Positions 7,264 to 18,199 of a DNA stretch of 64,000 bases are shown here, in pieces. The stretch is from an uncultured Rhizobium sp. (GTDB taxonomy: Bacteria; Pseudomonadota; Alphaproteobacteria; Rhizobiales; Rhizobiaceae): NCBI GenBank assembly GCA_945952045.1, contig CAMFHE010000018.1, positions 1 to 64,000 on the forward strand. Reading direction: 5' to 3'. The position numbers were made by a program, and so were the translations under genes. The notes below the pieces were generated by a model. That model was not told the origin of the DNA and ran no database searches. It saw only the letters and a program-made list of their open reading frames with translations. Within the stretch, counting starts at the first letter, position 1; every line of letters starts with the position of its first letter.

Positions 7264-8514
7264 ATGATCATCGTCACCTACCGCATCGAGACATCGGGCA
7301 GTATCGAGGCCATGGCGGAGAAGATCGCCAGCGATCAATCGACCGGAACCTTCGTGCCGGTGCCCGGCGAAACGCCGGAGCTGAAGGCGCGTGTCGCCGC
7401 CCGCGTCCTGTCCATCCGTCCGCTTGCCGATGCCGAGCGCCCGTCCTGGCCTGAGGATGACGGCAATCGGCCCATCCGCCGCGCCGATGTCGAGATCGGC
7501 TTTCCGATCGAAGCCGTCGGCACCGATCTCTCGGCGCTGATGACCATTGCCGTCGGCGGCATTTTCTCGATCCGCGGCTTCAGCGGCCTGCGCGTCGTCG
7601 ATCTCAAGCTGCCGGAAGAGTTTCGCGGCGCCTATCCGGGTCCGCAATTCGGCCTTGCCGGCAGCCGGCGGCTGACCGGCGTCGAGGGACGACCGATCAT
7701 CGGCACCATCGTCAAGCCGGCGCTGGGCCTGCGCCCACACGAAACGGCCGAGCTGGTCGGGGAGCTGATCTCCTCGGGCGTCGATTTCATCAAGGACGAC
7801 GAGAAGCTGATGAGCCCAGCCTATTCGCCGCTGAAGGAACGGGTGGCGGCGATTATGCCGAGAATCCTCGATCACGAGCAGAAGACCGGCAAGAAGGTGA
7901 TGTATGCCTTCGGCATTTCCCACACCGATCCCGACGAGATGATGCGCAACCACGATCTGGTGCTGGAGGCTGGCGGCAATTGCGCGGTCATCAATATCAA
8001 TTCGATCGGCATGGGCGGCATGGCCTTCTTGCGCAAGCGCTCCGGCCTTGTGTTGCACGCGCATCGCAACGGCTGGGACGTGCTGACGCGCCATCCCGGC
8101 ATCGGTTTCGATTTCCGCGTCTGGCAGCAATTCTGGCGCCTGCTCGGCGTCGACCAGTTCCAGATCAACGGCATCGGCGTCAAATACTGGGAGCCGGACG
8201 ACAGCTTTGTCCGTTCCTTCGAGGCGGTGACGACGCCGCTGTTCGATGAAAGCGATTGCGCCCTGCCGGTCGCCGGTTCCGGTCAATGGGGCGGACAGGC
8301 GCCGGAAACCTATCGCCGCACCGGCCGCACCACCGATCTGCTGTATCTGTGCGGCGGCGGCATCGTCAGCCATCCGGGCGGTCCGGCGGCGGGCGTGCGC
8401 GCGGTCACCCAGGCCTGGGAGGCGGCGGTGGCCGACATCCCGCTGGAAACCTACGCACAAGACCATCCCGAACTCGCCGCCTCGCTGAAGAAATTCGGCG
8501 GCCAGGGAGAATGA
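7264..8514 (+). CDS. oiaX: RuBisCO-like 3-oxo-isoapionate-4-phosphate decarboxylase
   Basis: A 416-residue RuBisCO-like protein that, in the D-apiose pathway worked out in related bacteria, decarboxylates 3-oxo-isoapionate 4-phosphate to L-erythrulose 1-phosphate. The fold is shown by the N-terminal two-thirds leading into the TIM-barrel motif GVDFIKDDEKLMSPAYSP. Here K177, D179 and E180 line up with the carbamylated lysine and metal ligands of RuBisCO (GLDFTKDDE). The glycine-rich C-terminal phosphate loop (YLCGGGIVSHPGGPAAG) is also present. The ATG at 7264 follows GAGGAGG at ideal spacing; the open frame starting at 7213 overlaps the promoter and operator. The stop overlaps the kinase start (ATGA). 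The specific reaction rests on the neighbouring kinase, oxidoisomerase, dehydrogenase and lactonase genes, since RuBisCO-like proteins have several activities. Confidence 0.88.
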   Translation: MIIVTYRIETSGSIEAMAEKIASDQSTGTFVPVPGETPELKARVAARVLSIRPLADAERPSWPEDDGNRPIRRADVEIGFPIEAVGTDLSALMTIAVGGIFSIRGFSGLRVVDLKLPEEFRGAYPGPQFGLAGSRRLTGVEGRPIIGTIVKPALGLRPHETAELVGELISSGVDFIKDDEKLMSPAYSPLKERVAAIMPRILDHEQKTGKKVMYAFGISHTDPDEMMRNHDLVLEAGGNCAVININSIGMGGMAFLRKRSGLVLHAHRNGWDVLTRHPGIGFDFRVWQQFWRLLGVDQFQINGIGVKYWEPDDSFVRSFEAVTTPLFDESDCALPVAGSGQWGGQAPETYRRTGRTTDLLYLCGGGIVSHPGGPAAGVRAVTQAWEAAVADIPLETYAQDHPELAASLKKFGGQGE

Positions 8515-9860
8515 CGATCATGACCGGTCCCCTGCTTCTCAGCTATTACGGCGACGATTTCACCGGCTCCACCGATGTCATGGAGGCGCTGGCCTCGAAC
8601 GGCGTCGAGACGGTGCTGTTTCTCGATATCCCCGATGAAGCGCTTCTCAAGCGCTTTTCCCATGTGCGGGCGCTGGGAATTGCCGGCACCAGCCGCAGCG
8701 AGACGCCGGAGTGGATGAAGGAGAAGCTGACGCCGGCCTTTGCCTGGCTGAAGGCGCAAAAGGCGGCGATCTGCCATTACAAGGTCTGCTCGACCTTCGA
8801 TTCCAGCCCCGGGATCGGCAATATCGGCACGGCCGTCGAGATCGGCAAGCAATTGTTCGAGCAGGCCTTTGTGCCGCTTGTCGTCGGCGCGCCGCAGCTG
8901 AAGCGCTATACCGCCTTCGGCCATCTCTTCGCCGCCTATCAGGGCGAGGTCTATCGCATCGACCGCCATCCGGTGATGAGCCGCCATCCGGTGACGCCGA
9001 TGCATGAGGCCGATCTGCGCCGGCATCTGGCAGGGCAGACAAAATTGTCAAGTGGCCTCGTCGATCTCGTCACGCTCGGCCTTGATGATGCCGATGCCCG
9101 CATCGATGCGCTCGCCGAAAGCGCCGATGGCATGGTCTTGTTCGATGTCGACAGCCCCTTGTCGCAGGCGCAGGCCGGCCGCGCGCTGTGGCGGCTGACG
9201 CCGCCGCAGGGCTGGTTCGTCGCCGGCTCCTCGGGGGTCGAATATGCGCTGCTTGCGGCATGGAAGAGCCAGGGGCTTGTGCCCGGCGCGGCCGATTTTC
9301 CCGCGCCTGGCAAGGCGGAGCGTATCGCCGTCGTCTCCGGCAGCGTTTCGCCGACCACCGAACGCCAGATCCGCACGGCGGCATCCCAGGGCTTCGAGGC
9401 GATCGCCGTCGATCCGCTCGATCTTCTTGGCGAGAATGGCGAACGGGTCATGGCCAAAGCGATTGCCAACGGTCTGGATGTGCTGGGGCAAGGCAGGAGC
9501 CCGATCCTCTACACCGCGCTCGGTCCCTCGGCGGATCGCGGCGGCGAGATCGACCGGATCGCCGGCAGCCGTCATCGGCTCGGCCAGATGCTGGGCGCCA
9601 TGCTGCACCGGCTGGTGGCCGAGGCGCGGCTGACGCGCGCCGTCATCGCCGGCGGCGATACTTCCAGCCATGCCTTGCGCCAGTTGGATGTCCAGGCGCT
9701 GACGACGCTTCTGCCTTTGCCGCAGACGCCGGGTTCGCCGCTCTGCACCGCCCATGGCCTCAATGCGGCGACCAATGGCCTGCAGATCGCGCTGAAAGGC
9801 GGTCAGGTCGGCGCCGATGGCTACTTCGCACAGATCCGCGACGGATTGACGGCTGCATAA
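8511..9860 (+). CDS. oiaK: 3-oxo-isoapionate kinase (DUF1537 family)
   Basis: A 449-residue four-carbon-acid-sugar kinase family protein, predicted to phosphorylate 3-oxo-isoapionate with ATP and so make the substrate of the RuBisCO-like enzyme encoded just before it. The N-terminal sugar-binding domain starts with YYGDDFTGSTDVMEAL, the hallmark of the family. SGSVSPTTERQI opens the C-terminal nucleotide-binding domain, and AGGDTSSHALRQLDVQAL is its ATP-binding glycine motif. The start overlaps the oiaX stop by four bases (ATGA), so translation is probably coupled; an alternative ATG at 8520 has a better spaced GGAGA. The longer open frame from 8256 is only the shifted frame of oiaX. Confidence 0.88.
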   Translation: MTIMTGPLLLSYYGDDFTGSTDVMEALASNGVETVLFLDIPDEALLKRFSHVRALGIAGTSRSETPEWMKEKLTPAFAWLKAQKAAICHYKVCSTFDSSPGIGNIGTAVEIGKQLFEQAFVPLVVGAPQLKRYTAFGHLFAAYQGEVYRIDRHPVMSRHPVTPMHEADLRRHLAGQTKLSSGLVDLVTLGLDDADARIDALAESADGMVLFDVDSPLSQAQAGRALWRLTPPQGWFVAGSSGVEYALLAAWKSQGLVPGAADFPAPGKAERIAVVSGSVSPTTERQIRTAASQGFEAIAVDPLDLLGENGERVMAKAIANGLDVLGQGRSPILYTALGPSADRGGEIDRIAGSRHRLGQMLGAMLHRLVAEARLTRAVIAGGDTSSHALRQLDVQALTTLLPLPQTPGSPLCTAHGLNAATNGLQIALKGGQVGADGYFAQIRDGLTAA

Positions 9861-9887
9861 AAAATGCGGCTGCTAATCATATGCTGA

Positions 9888-9915
9888 TTGACTCATTATA
9901 CCAGTTGACTATAGT
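9888..9915 (+). promoter_or_regulatory. Promoter of apnO with embedded operator copy 2
   Basis: TTGACT (9888-9893) and TATAGT (9910-9915) are separated by 16 bases and look like a sigma-70 promoter 31 bases before the apnO start. The 17-bp sequence ACTCATTATACCAGTTG (9891-9907) lies over the -35 end and spacer and is identical to the copy upstream of oiaX. An operator inside the promoter spacer implies repression. The gap after oiaK is 85 bases, so apnO and the genes after it can be transcribed separately from oiaXK yet respond to the same regulator. Confidence 0.72.
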
Positions 9916-9945
9916 CCCTTCCAACAAGCATTCAGGTGAGGAAAC

Positions 9946-11821
<1,876 letters not shown>

Positions 11822-11896
11822 TTCCTCCCAAGGTTGACGGGCGCGGAACGGCTTTGGCCGGCTCCGCGCCCCGCTGTCGTTTCCGGGGATAATCCT

Positions 11897-12544
11897 ATGT
11901 CGCTGCCGCTGCCGCAGATGCGCGCCGCTGCCGTTCTCATTGCCTGTGCTCTGGCGATGACCGGCTGCAAATTCGTCAAGACCGCCGACCAGCAAGCCGA
12001 AGCCGCCGCCGGCGCCTTCGATCCCGACAAGCTCGTCGCCGATATCTGGGACGCCAAGGTCGTTCCCTATCTCAAGGGACGGGCCGGCTCCTTCCAGGAC
12101 GTGTCGACGCTGGTAAACAGCAATCTCGACGCCGCTGCCGAAAAATACGGCCACAAGGAAAAGCAGGGCAATGCGCCCTGGACCTTTGCCGCCACCGTCA
12201 AGGGCAAGATCGTCGCTGCCGAAACCAAGTCGCGCTCCGGCTCCATCGATGTCGACGTCGATGGCGATGGCAAGGCGGATGTGCGCGTCGCCATCGGCCC
12301 GGCAATCCGCGGCACGGCGATCCGTGATTCCCTCGACTTCGTGAATTTCAACGAATTCAAGAACCAGATCGAGTGGGCGCAGTACGGCAAGTCGTTCAAC
12401 ACCCAGGTGAACAAGCTCTATCTCGAAAAACTGCCGCGCGACGCTCTGGTCGGTAAAGAGGTCGAGGCGCTCGGCGCTTATCCTCTGCCGACGGCGGGGC
12501 AGTTGCCGCAATTCGTGCCGGTCACGATCACGGTCGGAGGATGA
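11897..12544 (+). CDS. DUF2291 lipoprotein, conserved partner of the sugar importer
   Basis: A 215-residue predicted lipoprotein. A short N-terminal segment leads into a hydrophobic stretch and the lipobox LAMTGC, giving acylation at the cysteine. The mature part matches the DUF2291 family in pattern, with FDPDKLVADIWDAKVVPYL near the N-terminus, IDVDVDGDGKADVRVAIGPAIRGTAIRDSL in the middle and FNTQVNKLYLEKLP near the end. DUF2291 proteins are repeatedly found inside ribose/apiose-type ABC operons but their job is not established; an accessory role at the importer is a guess. ATG at 11897 (GGGGATA upstream) is used in place of the longer frame from 11834 because it places the signal sequence correctly. 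The stop overlaps the ATPase gene region. Confidence 0.82.
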   Translation: MSLPLPQMRAAAVLIACALAMTGCKFVKTADQQAEAAAGAFDPDKLVADIWDAKVVPYLKGRAGSFQDVSTLVNSNLDAAAEKYGHKEKQGNAPWTFAATVKGKIVAAETKSRSGSIDVDVDGDGKADVRVAIGPAIRGTAIRDSLDFVNFNEFKNQIEWAQYGKSFNTQVNKLYLEKLPRDALVGKEVEALGAYPLPTAGQLPQFVPVTITVGG

Positions 12545-12546
12545 CG

Positions 12547-14091
12547 ATGAGCGACACCGACGACGGCGACGTCATTCTCGAACTGCGCGACATCACCAAG
12601 GCCTATTCCGGCATCGTCGCGCTGAAAAAGGCCGATCTGAAACTGCGCCGCGGCGCGGTCAATGTGCTCGTCGGCGAAAACGGCGCCGGCAAGTCGACGA
12701 TGATGCGCATCATCGCCGGCGTCGAGCGTCCGACGCTCGGCGAAATCTGGATGGAAGGCGAACGCATCCATCTCGATTCGCCGGCGGATGCCGTGCGCCA
12801 CGGTATCGGCATCGTCTTCCAGGAGCTGAACCTGTTCGGCAACATGACTGTCGCCGAAAACATCTTTGCGACGCGTGAGCTGACGCGCGGCCTGTTCGGC
12901 ATCGACCACAAGGCGCAGGTCGAAAAGGCAAACGAATTTTTGGACCGCCTCGAAGCCGGCATCACCGCCGATACGCTGGTCGAGGACCTGCCGATCGGCC
13001 AGCAGCAGCTGGTCGAGATCGCCCGCGCCGTCTCGCTCAATACCCGCATCCTGATCATGGACGAGCCGACCTCGGCGCTCTCGGCGGCCGAAGTCGATGT
13101 GCTCTTCCGCGTCATCGCCGAACTGAAGGCGCAAGGTGTGGCGATCGTCTATATCTCGCATCGTCTCGAAGAGCTGATGCGCATCGGCGACTACATCACC
13201 GTGCTGAAGGACGGCCAGATCACCGGCCATGCGATGGTCAAGGATGTCGACACCCGCTGGATCGTCCGCTCGATGATCGGCTCCGACGCCAAGGATTTCG
13301 CCAAAGAGGTGGATCATGCGCTGGGCGACGAGGTCATCCGGCTGGAAGACATCACTCTGCCGCGCGCCCAGGGCGGTTACGCCGTCGACCATGTGTCGCT
13401 GTCGGTGCGCAAGGGTGAGATCCTCGGCATTTACGGACTGATGGGCGCCGGCCGCAGCGAGCTGTTCGAATGCATCATGGGCCGTCATGGCCATTATACC
13501 GGCAAGGTGTTTGTCGATGGCCGCGAATTGCAGGAGCGCGATACCACCGGCCGCATCGCGCGCGGCATTGCGCTGATCCCCGAGGACCGGCAGCGCGAGG
13601 GACTGGTGCAATGCCTGTCGATTGCCGAAAACCTGTCGCTCGCCAGTCTCGGCCAATTCGTGAAGTTCGGCTTCCATATCGAGCCGAAGCGGGAGCGCGG
13701 CGCCATTGCCGAAGCGATCCGCAACCTCTCGATCAAGGCGCGCAACCCGGATTTCGAGGTCACCTCGATGTCGGGCGGCAACCAGCAGAAGGTGGTGATC
13801 GGCAAGGCGCTGATGACCGGCCCGAAAGTGCTTTTGATGGATGAGCCGAGCCGCGGCATCGATGTCGGCGCCAAGGCGGACGTGTTCCGCACCATGCGGC
13901 GTCTGGCCGGCGAAGGCCTCGCCATTCTGTTTTCCACCTCCGACCTCGAAGAGGTCATGGCCCTGTCGGATCGCATCGCCGTGATGAGCAATGGCCGTCT
14001 GATCGCGGTCATGGACCGCACTGACGCCACCGAAGAGGCCATCGTGACCGCCTCCGCCGAGGGACACAAGACCAAAAGGATGCATGCGTGA
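12547..14091 (+). CDS. Ribose-type ABC transporter, dual ATP-binding subunit (predicted apiose)
   Basis: A 514-residue ATPase of the RbsA type with two fused nucleotide-binding domains. The first has Walker A GENGAGKST, signature IGQQQLVEIARA and Walker B LIMDEPTSAL. The second has the degenerate Walker A GLMGAGRSEL typical of this subfamily, signature SGGNQQKVVIGKAL and Walker B LLMDEPSRGIDVG. It powers uptake through the permease encoded next. GGAGG ends at 12540, so the ATG at 12547 (6-base spacing) is preferred over the overlapping ATG at 12541. Confidence 0.88.
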   Translation: MSDTDDGDVILELRDITKAYSGIVALKKADLKLRRGAVNVLVGENGAGKSTMMRIIAGVERPTLGEIWMEGERIHLDSPADAVRHGIGIVFQELNLFGNMTVAENIFATRELTRGLFGIDHKAQVEKANEFLDRLEAGITADTLVEDLPIGQQQLVEIARAVSLNTRILIMDEPTSALSAAEVDVLFRVIAELKAQGVAIVYISHRLEELMRIGDYITVLKDGQITGHAMVKDVDTRWIVRSMIGSDAKDFAKEVDHALGDEVIRLEDITLPRAQGGYAVDHVSLSVRKGEILGIYGLMGAGRSELFECIMGRHGHYTGKVFVDGRELQERDTTGRIARGIALIPEDRQREGLVQCLSIAENLSLASLGQFVKFGFHIEPKRERGAIAEAIRNLSIKARNPDFEVTSMSGGNQQKVVIGKALMTGPKVLLMDEPSRGIDVGAKADVFRTMRRLAGEGLAILFSTSDLEEVMALSDRIAVMSNGRLIAVMDRTDATEEAIVTASAEGHKTKRMHA

Positions 14092-15155
14092 TGTCGAGCG
14101 CCACCCAGACGGCCGCTGCCGGCCCCGCCACCAGCGGCTCCCTGTTGCTGACCCTGATGAAACTGCGCACTTTCATCGCGCTGTTTGCGGTCATCATCTT
14201 CTTTTCGATCTTCGCGCCGAATTTCCTTTCGACCGCGAACATGATCCTGATGTCGAAACACGCAACGCAGAACGCTTTCCTGGCGATCGGCATGACCTTC
14301 GTCATCGTCACCGGCGGCATCGATCTCTCGGTAGGCTCCATCGTCGGCCTGTGCGGCATGATCGCCGGCGGCCTGATCCTTTACGGCATCGACCTGCCGA
14401 TGGGCTATACGGTCTATTTCAACATCCTCGAAGTGGCCATCATCGTCGCCATCGTCGGCATTTTCATCGGTATCCTCAACGGATTGCTGATCACGCGGCT
14501 GAACGTCGCCCCCTTTATCGCGACGCTCGGCACGCTCTATGTGGCGCGCGGTGCCGCCCTTCTCTATTCCGACGGCCAGACGCTGCCGAACCTTGTCGGT
14601 CGCGAGGATCTCGGCAATACCGGCTATGCGATCTTCGGCTCGGGCACCTGGCTCGGCCTTCCGGTCTCGGTCTGGATGCTGATCGTCGTGGCGCTGGGGG
14701 CTGCCTATTTTGCCCGCTTCGTGCCGCTGGGCCGCCATATCTTCGCTGTCGGCGGCAATGAGCGCGCCGCGCGCATGTCCGGCATCCGCGTCGACCGGGT
14801 GAAGATGTTCGTCTACATGTTCTCCGGCTTCTGCGCCGCGCTTGTCGGCCTCGTCATCTCCTCCGAGCTGATGGCCGCGCATCCGGCGACCGGCACCAAT
14901 CTCGAACTCAATGCCATCGCCGCAGCCGTTCTCGGCGGCACCTCGATGTCGGGCGGGCGCGGCACGATCGGCGGCACCATCGTCGGCGCCTTCGTCATCG
15001 GCATTCTTTCCGATGGTCTGGTGATGATGGGTGTGTCATCCTTCTGGCAGATGGTCATCAAGGGCCTCGTCATCATCATCGCTGTGGTGGTCGATCAGGC
15101 GCAACGAAAGCTTCAGGCGCGCGTTACCTTGATGCAGATGGCAAAGCAGGGTTGA
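14091..15155 (+). CDS. Ribose-type ABC transporter, permease (predicted apiose)
   Basis: A 354-residue inner-membrane permease of the RbsC family (BPD_transp_2) with about eight to ten hydrophobic helices, for example FIALFAVIIFFSIFAPNFL near the N-terminus and VIKGLVIIIAVVVDQ near the C-terminus. The family motifs FVIVTGGIDLSVGSIVGLCGM, ALGRH-like PLGRHIFAVGGNERAARMSGI and LGGTSMSGGRGTIGGTIVGA are intact. Its ATG overlaps the ATPase stop and its stop overlaps the next start (TGATG at both ends), so the genes are tightly coupled. Confidence 0.88.
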   Translation: MSSATQTAAAGPATSGSLLLTLMKLRTFIALFAVIIFFSIFAPNFLSTANMILMSKHATQNAFLAIGMTFVIVTGGIDLSVGSIVGLCGMIAGGLILYGIDLPMGYTVYFNILEVAIIVAIVGIFIGILNGLLITRLNVAPFIATLGTLYVARGAALLYSDGQTLPNLVGREDLGNTGYAIFGSGTWLGLPVSVWMLIVVALGAAYFARFVPLGRHIFAVGGNERAARMSGIRVDRVKMFVYMFSGFCAALVGLVISSELMAAHPATGTNLELNAIAAAVLGGTSMSGGRGTIGGTIVGAFVIGILSDGLVMMGVSSFWQMVIKGLVIIIAVVVDQAQRKLQARVTLMQMAKQG

Positions 15156-16195
15156 TGGACATGGCAGAACTTCGCGGAGCCCTGATCGGCTGCGGTTTCT
15201 TCGCCGTCAATCAGATGCATGGCTGGAAGGATGTGGATGGCGCCGGGATCGTTGCGATCTGCGATCGCGATCCCGAGCGGCTGAAGATCGTCGGCGATCA
15301 ATTCGATATCGCCAGGCGCTATACCGACGCCGCTCAGATGTTTGCCGATGGCGGCTTCGATTTCGTCGATATCGCCACCACGGTGCAAAGCCATCGGGCG
15401 CTGGTCGAAATGGCCGCCGCCCATAAGATACCGGCGATCTGCCAGAAGCCTTTCGCGCCGTCGCTTGACGACGCCAAGGCGATGGTGCGAGCCTGCCGCG
15501 ACGCCGGCATACCCTTGATGATCCACGAAAACTTCCGCTGGCAGACGCCGATCCAGGCGGTGCGCAAGGCGCTGGATTCGGGGGCCATCGGAAAACCCTT
15601 CTGGGGCCGCTTCTCCTTCCGCTCCGGCTTCGACGTCTTCGCCGCCCAGCCTTATCTGGCCGAAGGATCGCGCTTTATCATCGAGGATCTCGGCATCCAC
15701 ACGCTGGATATCGCCCGCTTCATCCTTGGCGATGTGACGTCGCTGACGGCGCGAACCAAGCGGGTCAACCCCACCATCAAGGGCGAGGACGTCGCCACGA
15801 TGATGATGGACCATGAAAATGGTGCCACCTCCATCGTCGATGTCAGCTATGCGACCAAGCAGTCGGTCGAACCCTTCCCGGAAACCCTGATCGAACTCGA
15901 CGGCAGCGAGGGTTCGCTGCGCCTGTCGCAGGGTTATGGCCTGACAATCACCAATGCGTCCGGCACCACGGTTACCGATGTCTCGCCGGCGCTGCTTAGC
16001 TGGGCCTCGCGGCCCTGGCACAATATCCAGGAAAGCGTTTTCGCCATCCAGCAACACTGGGCGGATTCCTTACGGTCCGGCGTCGAGACCTCGACATCCG
16101 GCACTGACAATCTCAAAACCTTTGCGCTGGTCGAAGCGGCCTATGCAAGCGCTGCCTCCGGCCAGCCGGTCGATATCGGAGGCCTGCTCAGATGA
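15155..16195 (+). CDS. apsD: D-apiose dehydrogenase (Gfo/Idh/MocA family)
   Basis: A 346-residue NAD(P)-dependent oxidoreductase that should oxidise D-apiose to D-apionolactone, the first committed step. It has an N-terminal Rossmann domain (GALIGCGFFAVNQMHGW), the CQKPFAPS loop where this family has EKP, and the C-terminal GFO/IDH/MocA substrate domain with the expected DLGIHTLDIARF (catalytic-region aspartate and histidine). The glutamine in place of glutamate in the EKP motif is a family-level variation that also occurs in other sugar dehydrogenases. The start overlaps the permease stop; an ATG at 15161 has slightly better ribosome-site spacing. The stop overlaps apnL. Confidence 0.85.
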   Translation: MDMAELRGALIGCGFFAVNQMHGWKDVDGAGIVAICDRDPERLKIVGDQFDIARRYTDAAQMFADGGFDFVDIATTVQSHRALVEMAAAHKIPAICQKPFAPSLDDAKAMVRACRDAGIPLMIHENFRWQTPIQAVRKALDSGAIGKPFWGRFSFRSGFDVFAAQPYLAEGSRFIIEDLGIHTLDIARFILGDVTSLTARTKRVNPTIKGEDVATMMMDHENGATSIVDVSYATKQSVEPFPETLIELDGSEGSLRLSQGYGLTITNASGTTVTDVSPALLSWASRPWHNIQESVFAIQQHWADSLRSGVETSTSGTDNLKTFALVEAAYASAASGQPVDIGGLLR

Positions 16196-18138
16196 CGATT
16201 TCAGCCGACCGCGCCTTTCTGCTCTACGGCACGACGCAAGTCGAGCCGGCCCCGACCGAGCTGAAGGCCGGCCGGTTGACGGCAAAACTGACCGGCGGCG
16301 CCCTGCGCCGCATCGCCTATGATGGCGTCGAGGTGCTGCGCGCCATCTCCTTTCTGGTACGCGACCGCGATTGGGGCACCTACGATCCGGCGCTGTCCGA
16401 CCTGACGGTCGAGCAGCAGCCGGAAAAATTCATCGTGCGCTATCGTTCCCGCTGCACCGGACCTGACGGTACGGAACTGGCGATTGCCGCAACCATCACC
16501 GGCACGCCTGAAACGCTGACCTTCGAGGCAAGCGCCGAGACGCCGACCGGGTTCGAAACCAACCGCTGCGGCTTCTGCATCCTGCATCCCATCGTCGGGC
16601 TTGCCGGCTCGCCTGTTACCGTCGAGCATGTCGACGGCTCGGTCGAGCAAACGCATCTGCCCGACCGCATCGAGCCGTGGCAGCCTTTCAAGGATATGCG
16701 GGCGATCACCCATACCGTGCTGCCCGGCGTCACCGCCGAATGCCGCATGGAGGGCGATACCTTCGAGATGGAAGACCAGCGCAACTGGTCGGATGCCTCC
16801 TACAAGACCTATGTGCGGCCTCTGGCGCTGCCCTGGCCCTATCGCATTGCCGCTGGCGAAACGGTGACGCAGAAAATCACGCTTGATATCCGCGATGCCC
16901 GCGATGAATCGCAGGCGATGCAAGGCGCGGACACCGGCCCGGTGACGCTGCGCTGGGGTGAGGGCGCCGGCAACCTGCCGTCGATCGGCCTTGCGGTATC
17001 GCCGGACGAAGCTGCGGCGACGCTGGCTGCGCTGGAGGATATTGGCGATTTCGGCGCACAGGAACTGCTGCTGCATTTCGATCCCGATGCCGGCCATGGT
17101 CGCGGCACCATCGAGGCCTTCGCGGCGCTCGGCCATCACTATCGCGGCTGCCTGACCATGGAAATCGCCGTGCCCTGCCAGCGCCCGCTCGGCGAGGAGA
17201 TGGAGGAGATCGCCGCCGTCGCCCATGAGGCCGGCCTGCCGCTCGATGCCGTGCTGGTCTCGCCCTCCGTCGACCGGCAATCGACGCCGCCCGGCAGCGC
17301 CTGGCCGGATTGTCCGGCATTGGACGATGTCTATACCGCAGCGAAGACGGCCTTTCCGGCGATCTTTGTCGGCGGCGGCATGTTGAGCTATTTCACCGAG
17401 ATCAACCGCAAGCGCGTGCCGGCGGAGCGGCTGGCCTTCGTCAGCCATGCCACCAACCCCATCGTCCACGCCGCCGACGATGACAGCGTCATGCAGACAT
17501 TGGAGGCGCTGCCCTTCATCACCCGCTCGCTGCGGGCGATCTATGGCGAAAAACCCTATCGCATCGGCCCCTCGACCATCCCCATGCGCCAGAACCCCTA
17601 TGGCAGCCGCACCATGGACAACCCGCAAGGCGGGCGCATTCCCATGGCCGATCGCGATCCGCGTCATAACGCTTTGTTCGGCGCCGCCTTTGCGCTCGGT
17701 TATGCCGCCCGCGTCGCAGGCGTCGGGCTTGAGAGACTGACGCTCTCGGCCATGACCGGCCCCTTCGGCCTGATCGCCGGCCCCGGCGAGCCGATGCCGG
17801 AAGGGGCCTTGCGCCCGCTCGCCCATGTGGTGCAATCCTTGGCGATGATGGCCGGCTGGACGTGGCGCGAGGTGGTTTCAGATCGTCCGCATGAAATTCT
17901 GGCACTGGCGGGCGAAAGCCGCGACGGCGAACGGGTGCTGCTGCTTGCCAACATCACCCCCGAGACATCAGAGGTCGATCTCTCCGCCCTCGGTCTTGCC
18001 GATGCATCGCTGGCGATACTCGACGAAACCACCGTGCTCGAAGCCGCCCACGACCGCATCGACGAGGCCACCTTCACCGGTCCGCAACTGACCCTGCGCC
18101 CCTACGCCATCGCGCGCCTCGGCTGGCGGAACGCATAG
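16192..18138 (+). CDS. apnL: D-apionate lactonase
   Basis: A 648-residue protein matching the D-apionate lactonase family, which hydrolyses D-apionolactone from ApsD to D-apionate for ApnO. The N-terminal region (LYGTTQVEPAPTELKAGRLT through IAYDGVEVLRAISFLVRDRDWGTY) is the beta-rich part typical of the family. It is followed by a barrel-like central region with LLLHFDPDAGHGRGTIEAFAALG and FVSHATNPIVHAADDDSVMQTLE, and a small C-terminal beta domain. There is no signal peptide, so it acts in the cytoplasm. It is the last gene of the apiose operon: ATGA overlap with apsD at the front, and a terminator 22 bases after the stop. Confidence 0.87.
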   Translation: MTISADRAFLLYGTTQVEPAPTELKAGRLTAKLTGGALRRIAYDGVEVLRAISFLVRDRDWGTYDPALSDLTVEQQPEKFIVRYRSRCTGPDGTELAIAATITGTPETLTFEASAETPTGFETNRCGFCILHPIVGLAGSPVTVEHVDGSVEQTHLPDRIEPWQPFKDMRAITHTVLPGVTAECRMEGDTFEMEDQRNWSDASYKTYVRPLALPWPYRIAAGETVTQKITLDIRDARDESQAMQGADTGPVTLRWGEGAGNLPSIGLAVSPDEAAATLAALEDIGDFGAQELLLHFDPDAGHGRGTIEAFAALGHHYRGCLTMEIAVPCQRPLGEEMEEIAAVAHEAGLPLDAVLVSPSVDRQSTPPGSAWPDCPALDDVYTAAKTAFPAIFVGGGMLSYFTEINRKRVPAERLAFVSHATNPIVHAADDDSVMQTLEALPFITRSLRAIYGEKPYRIGPSTIPMRQNPYGSRTMDNPQGGRIPMADRDPRHNALFGAAFALGYAARVAGVGLERLTLSAMTGPFGLIAGPGEPMPEGALRPLAHVVQSLAMMAGWTWREVVSDRPHEILALAGESRDGERVLLLANITPETSEVDLSALGLADASLAILDETTVLEAAHDRIDEATFTGPQLTLRPYAIARLGWRNA

Positions 18139-18159
18139 CCGGCTATTTCCACGCATGAA

Positions 18160-18188
18160 AAAACCCCGGATCGCCGATCCGGGGTTTT
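18160..18188. terminator. Bidirectional terminator between the apiose operon and the next locus
   Basis: AAAACCCCGGATC pairs perfectly with GATCCGGGGTTTT around a GCC loop. A tract on the left and T tract on the right make it suitable in both directions. It lies between apnL (plus) and the binding-protein gene ending at 18200 (minus), so it separates two convergent operons. Confidence 0.88.
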
Positions 18189-18199
18189 CATGGTCATGC

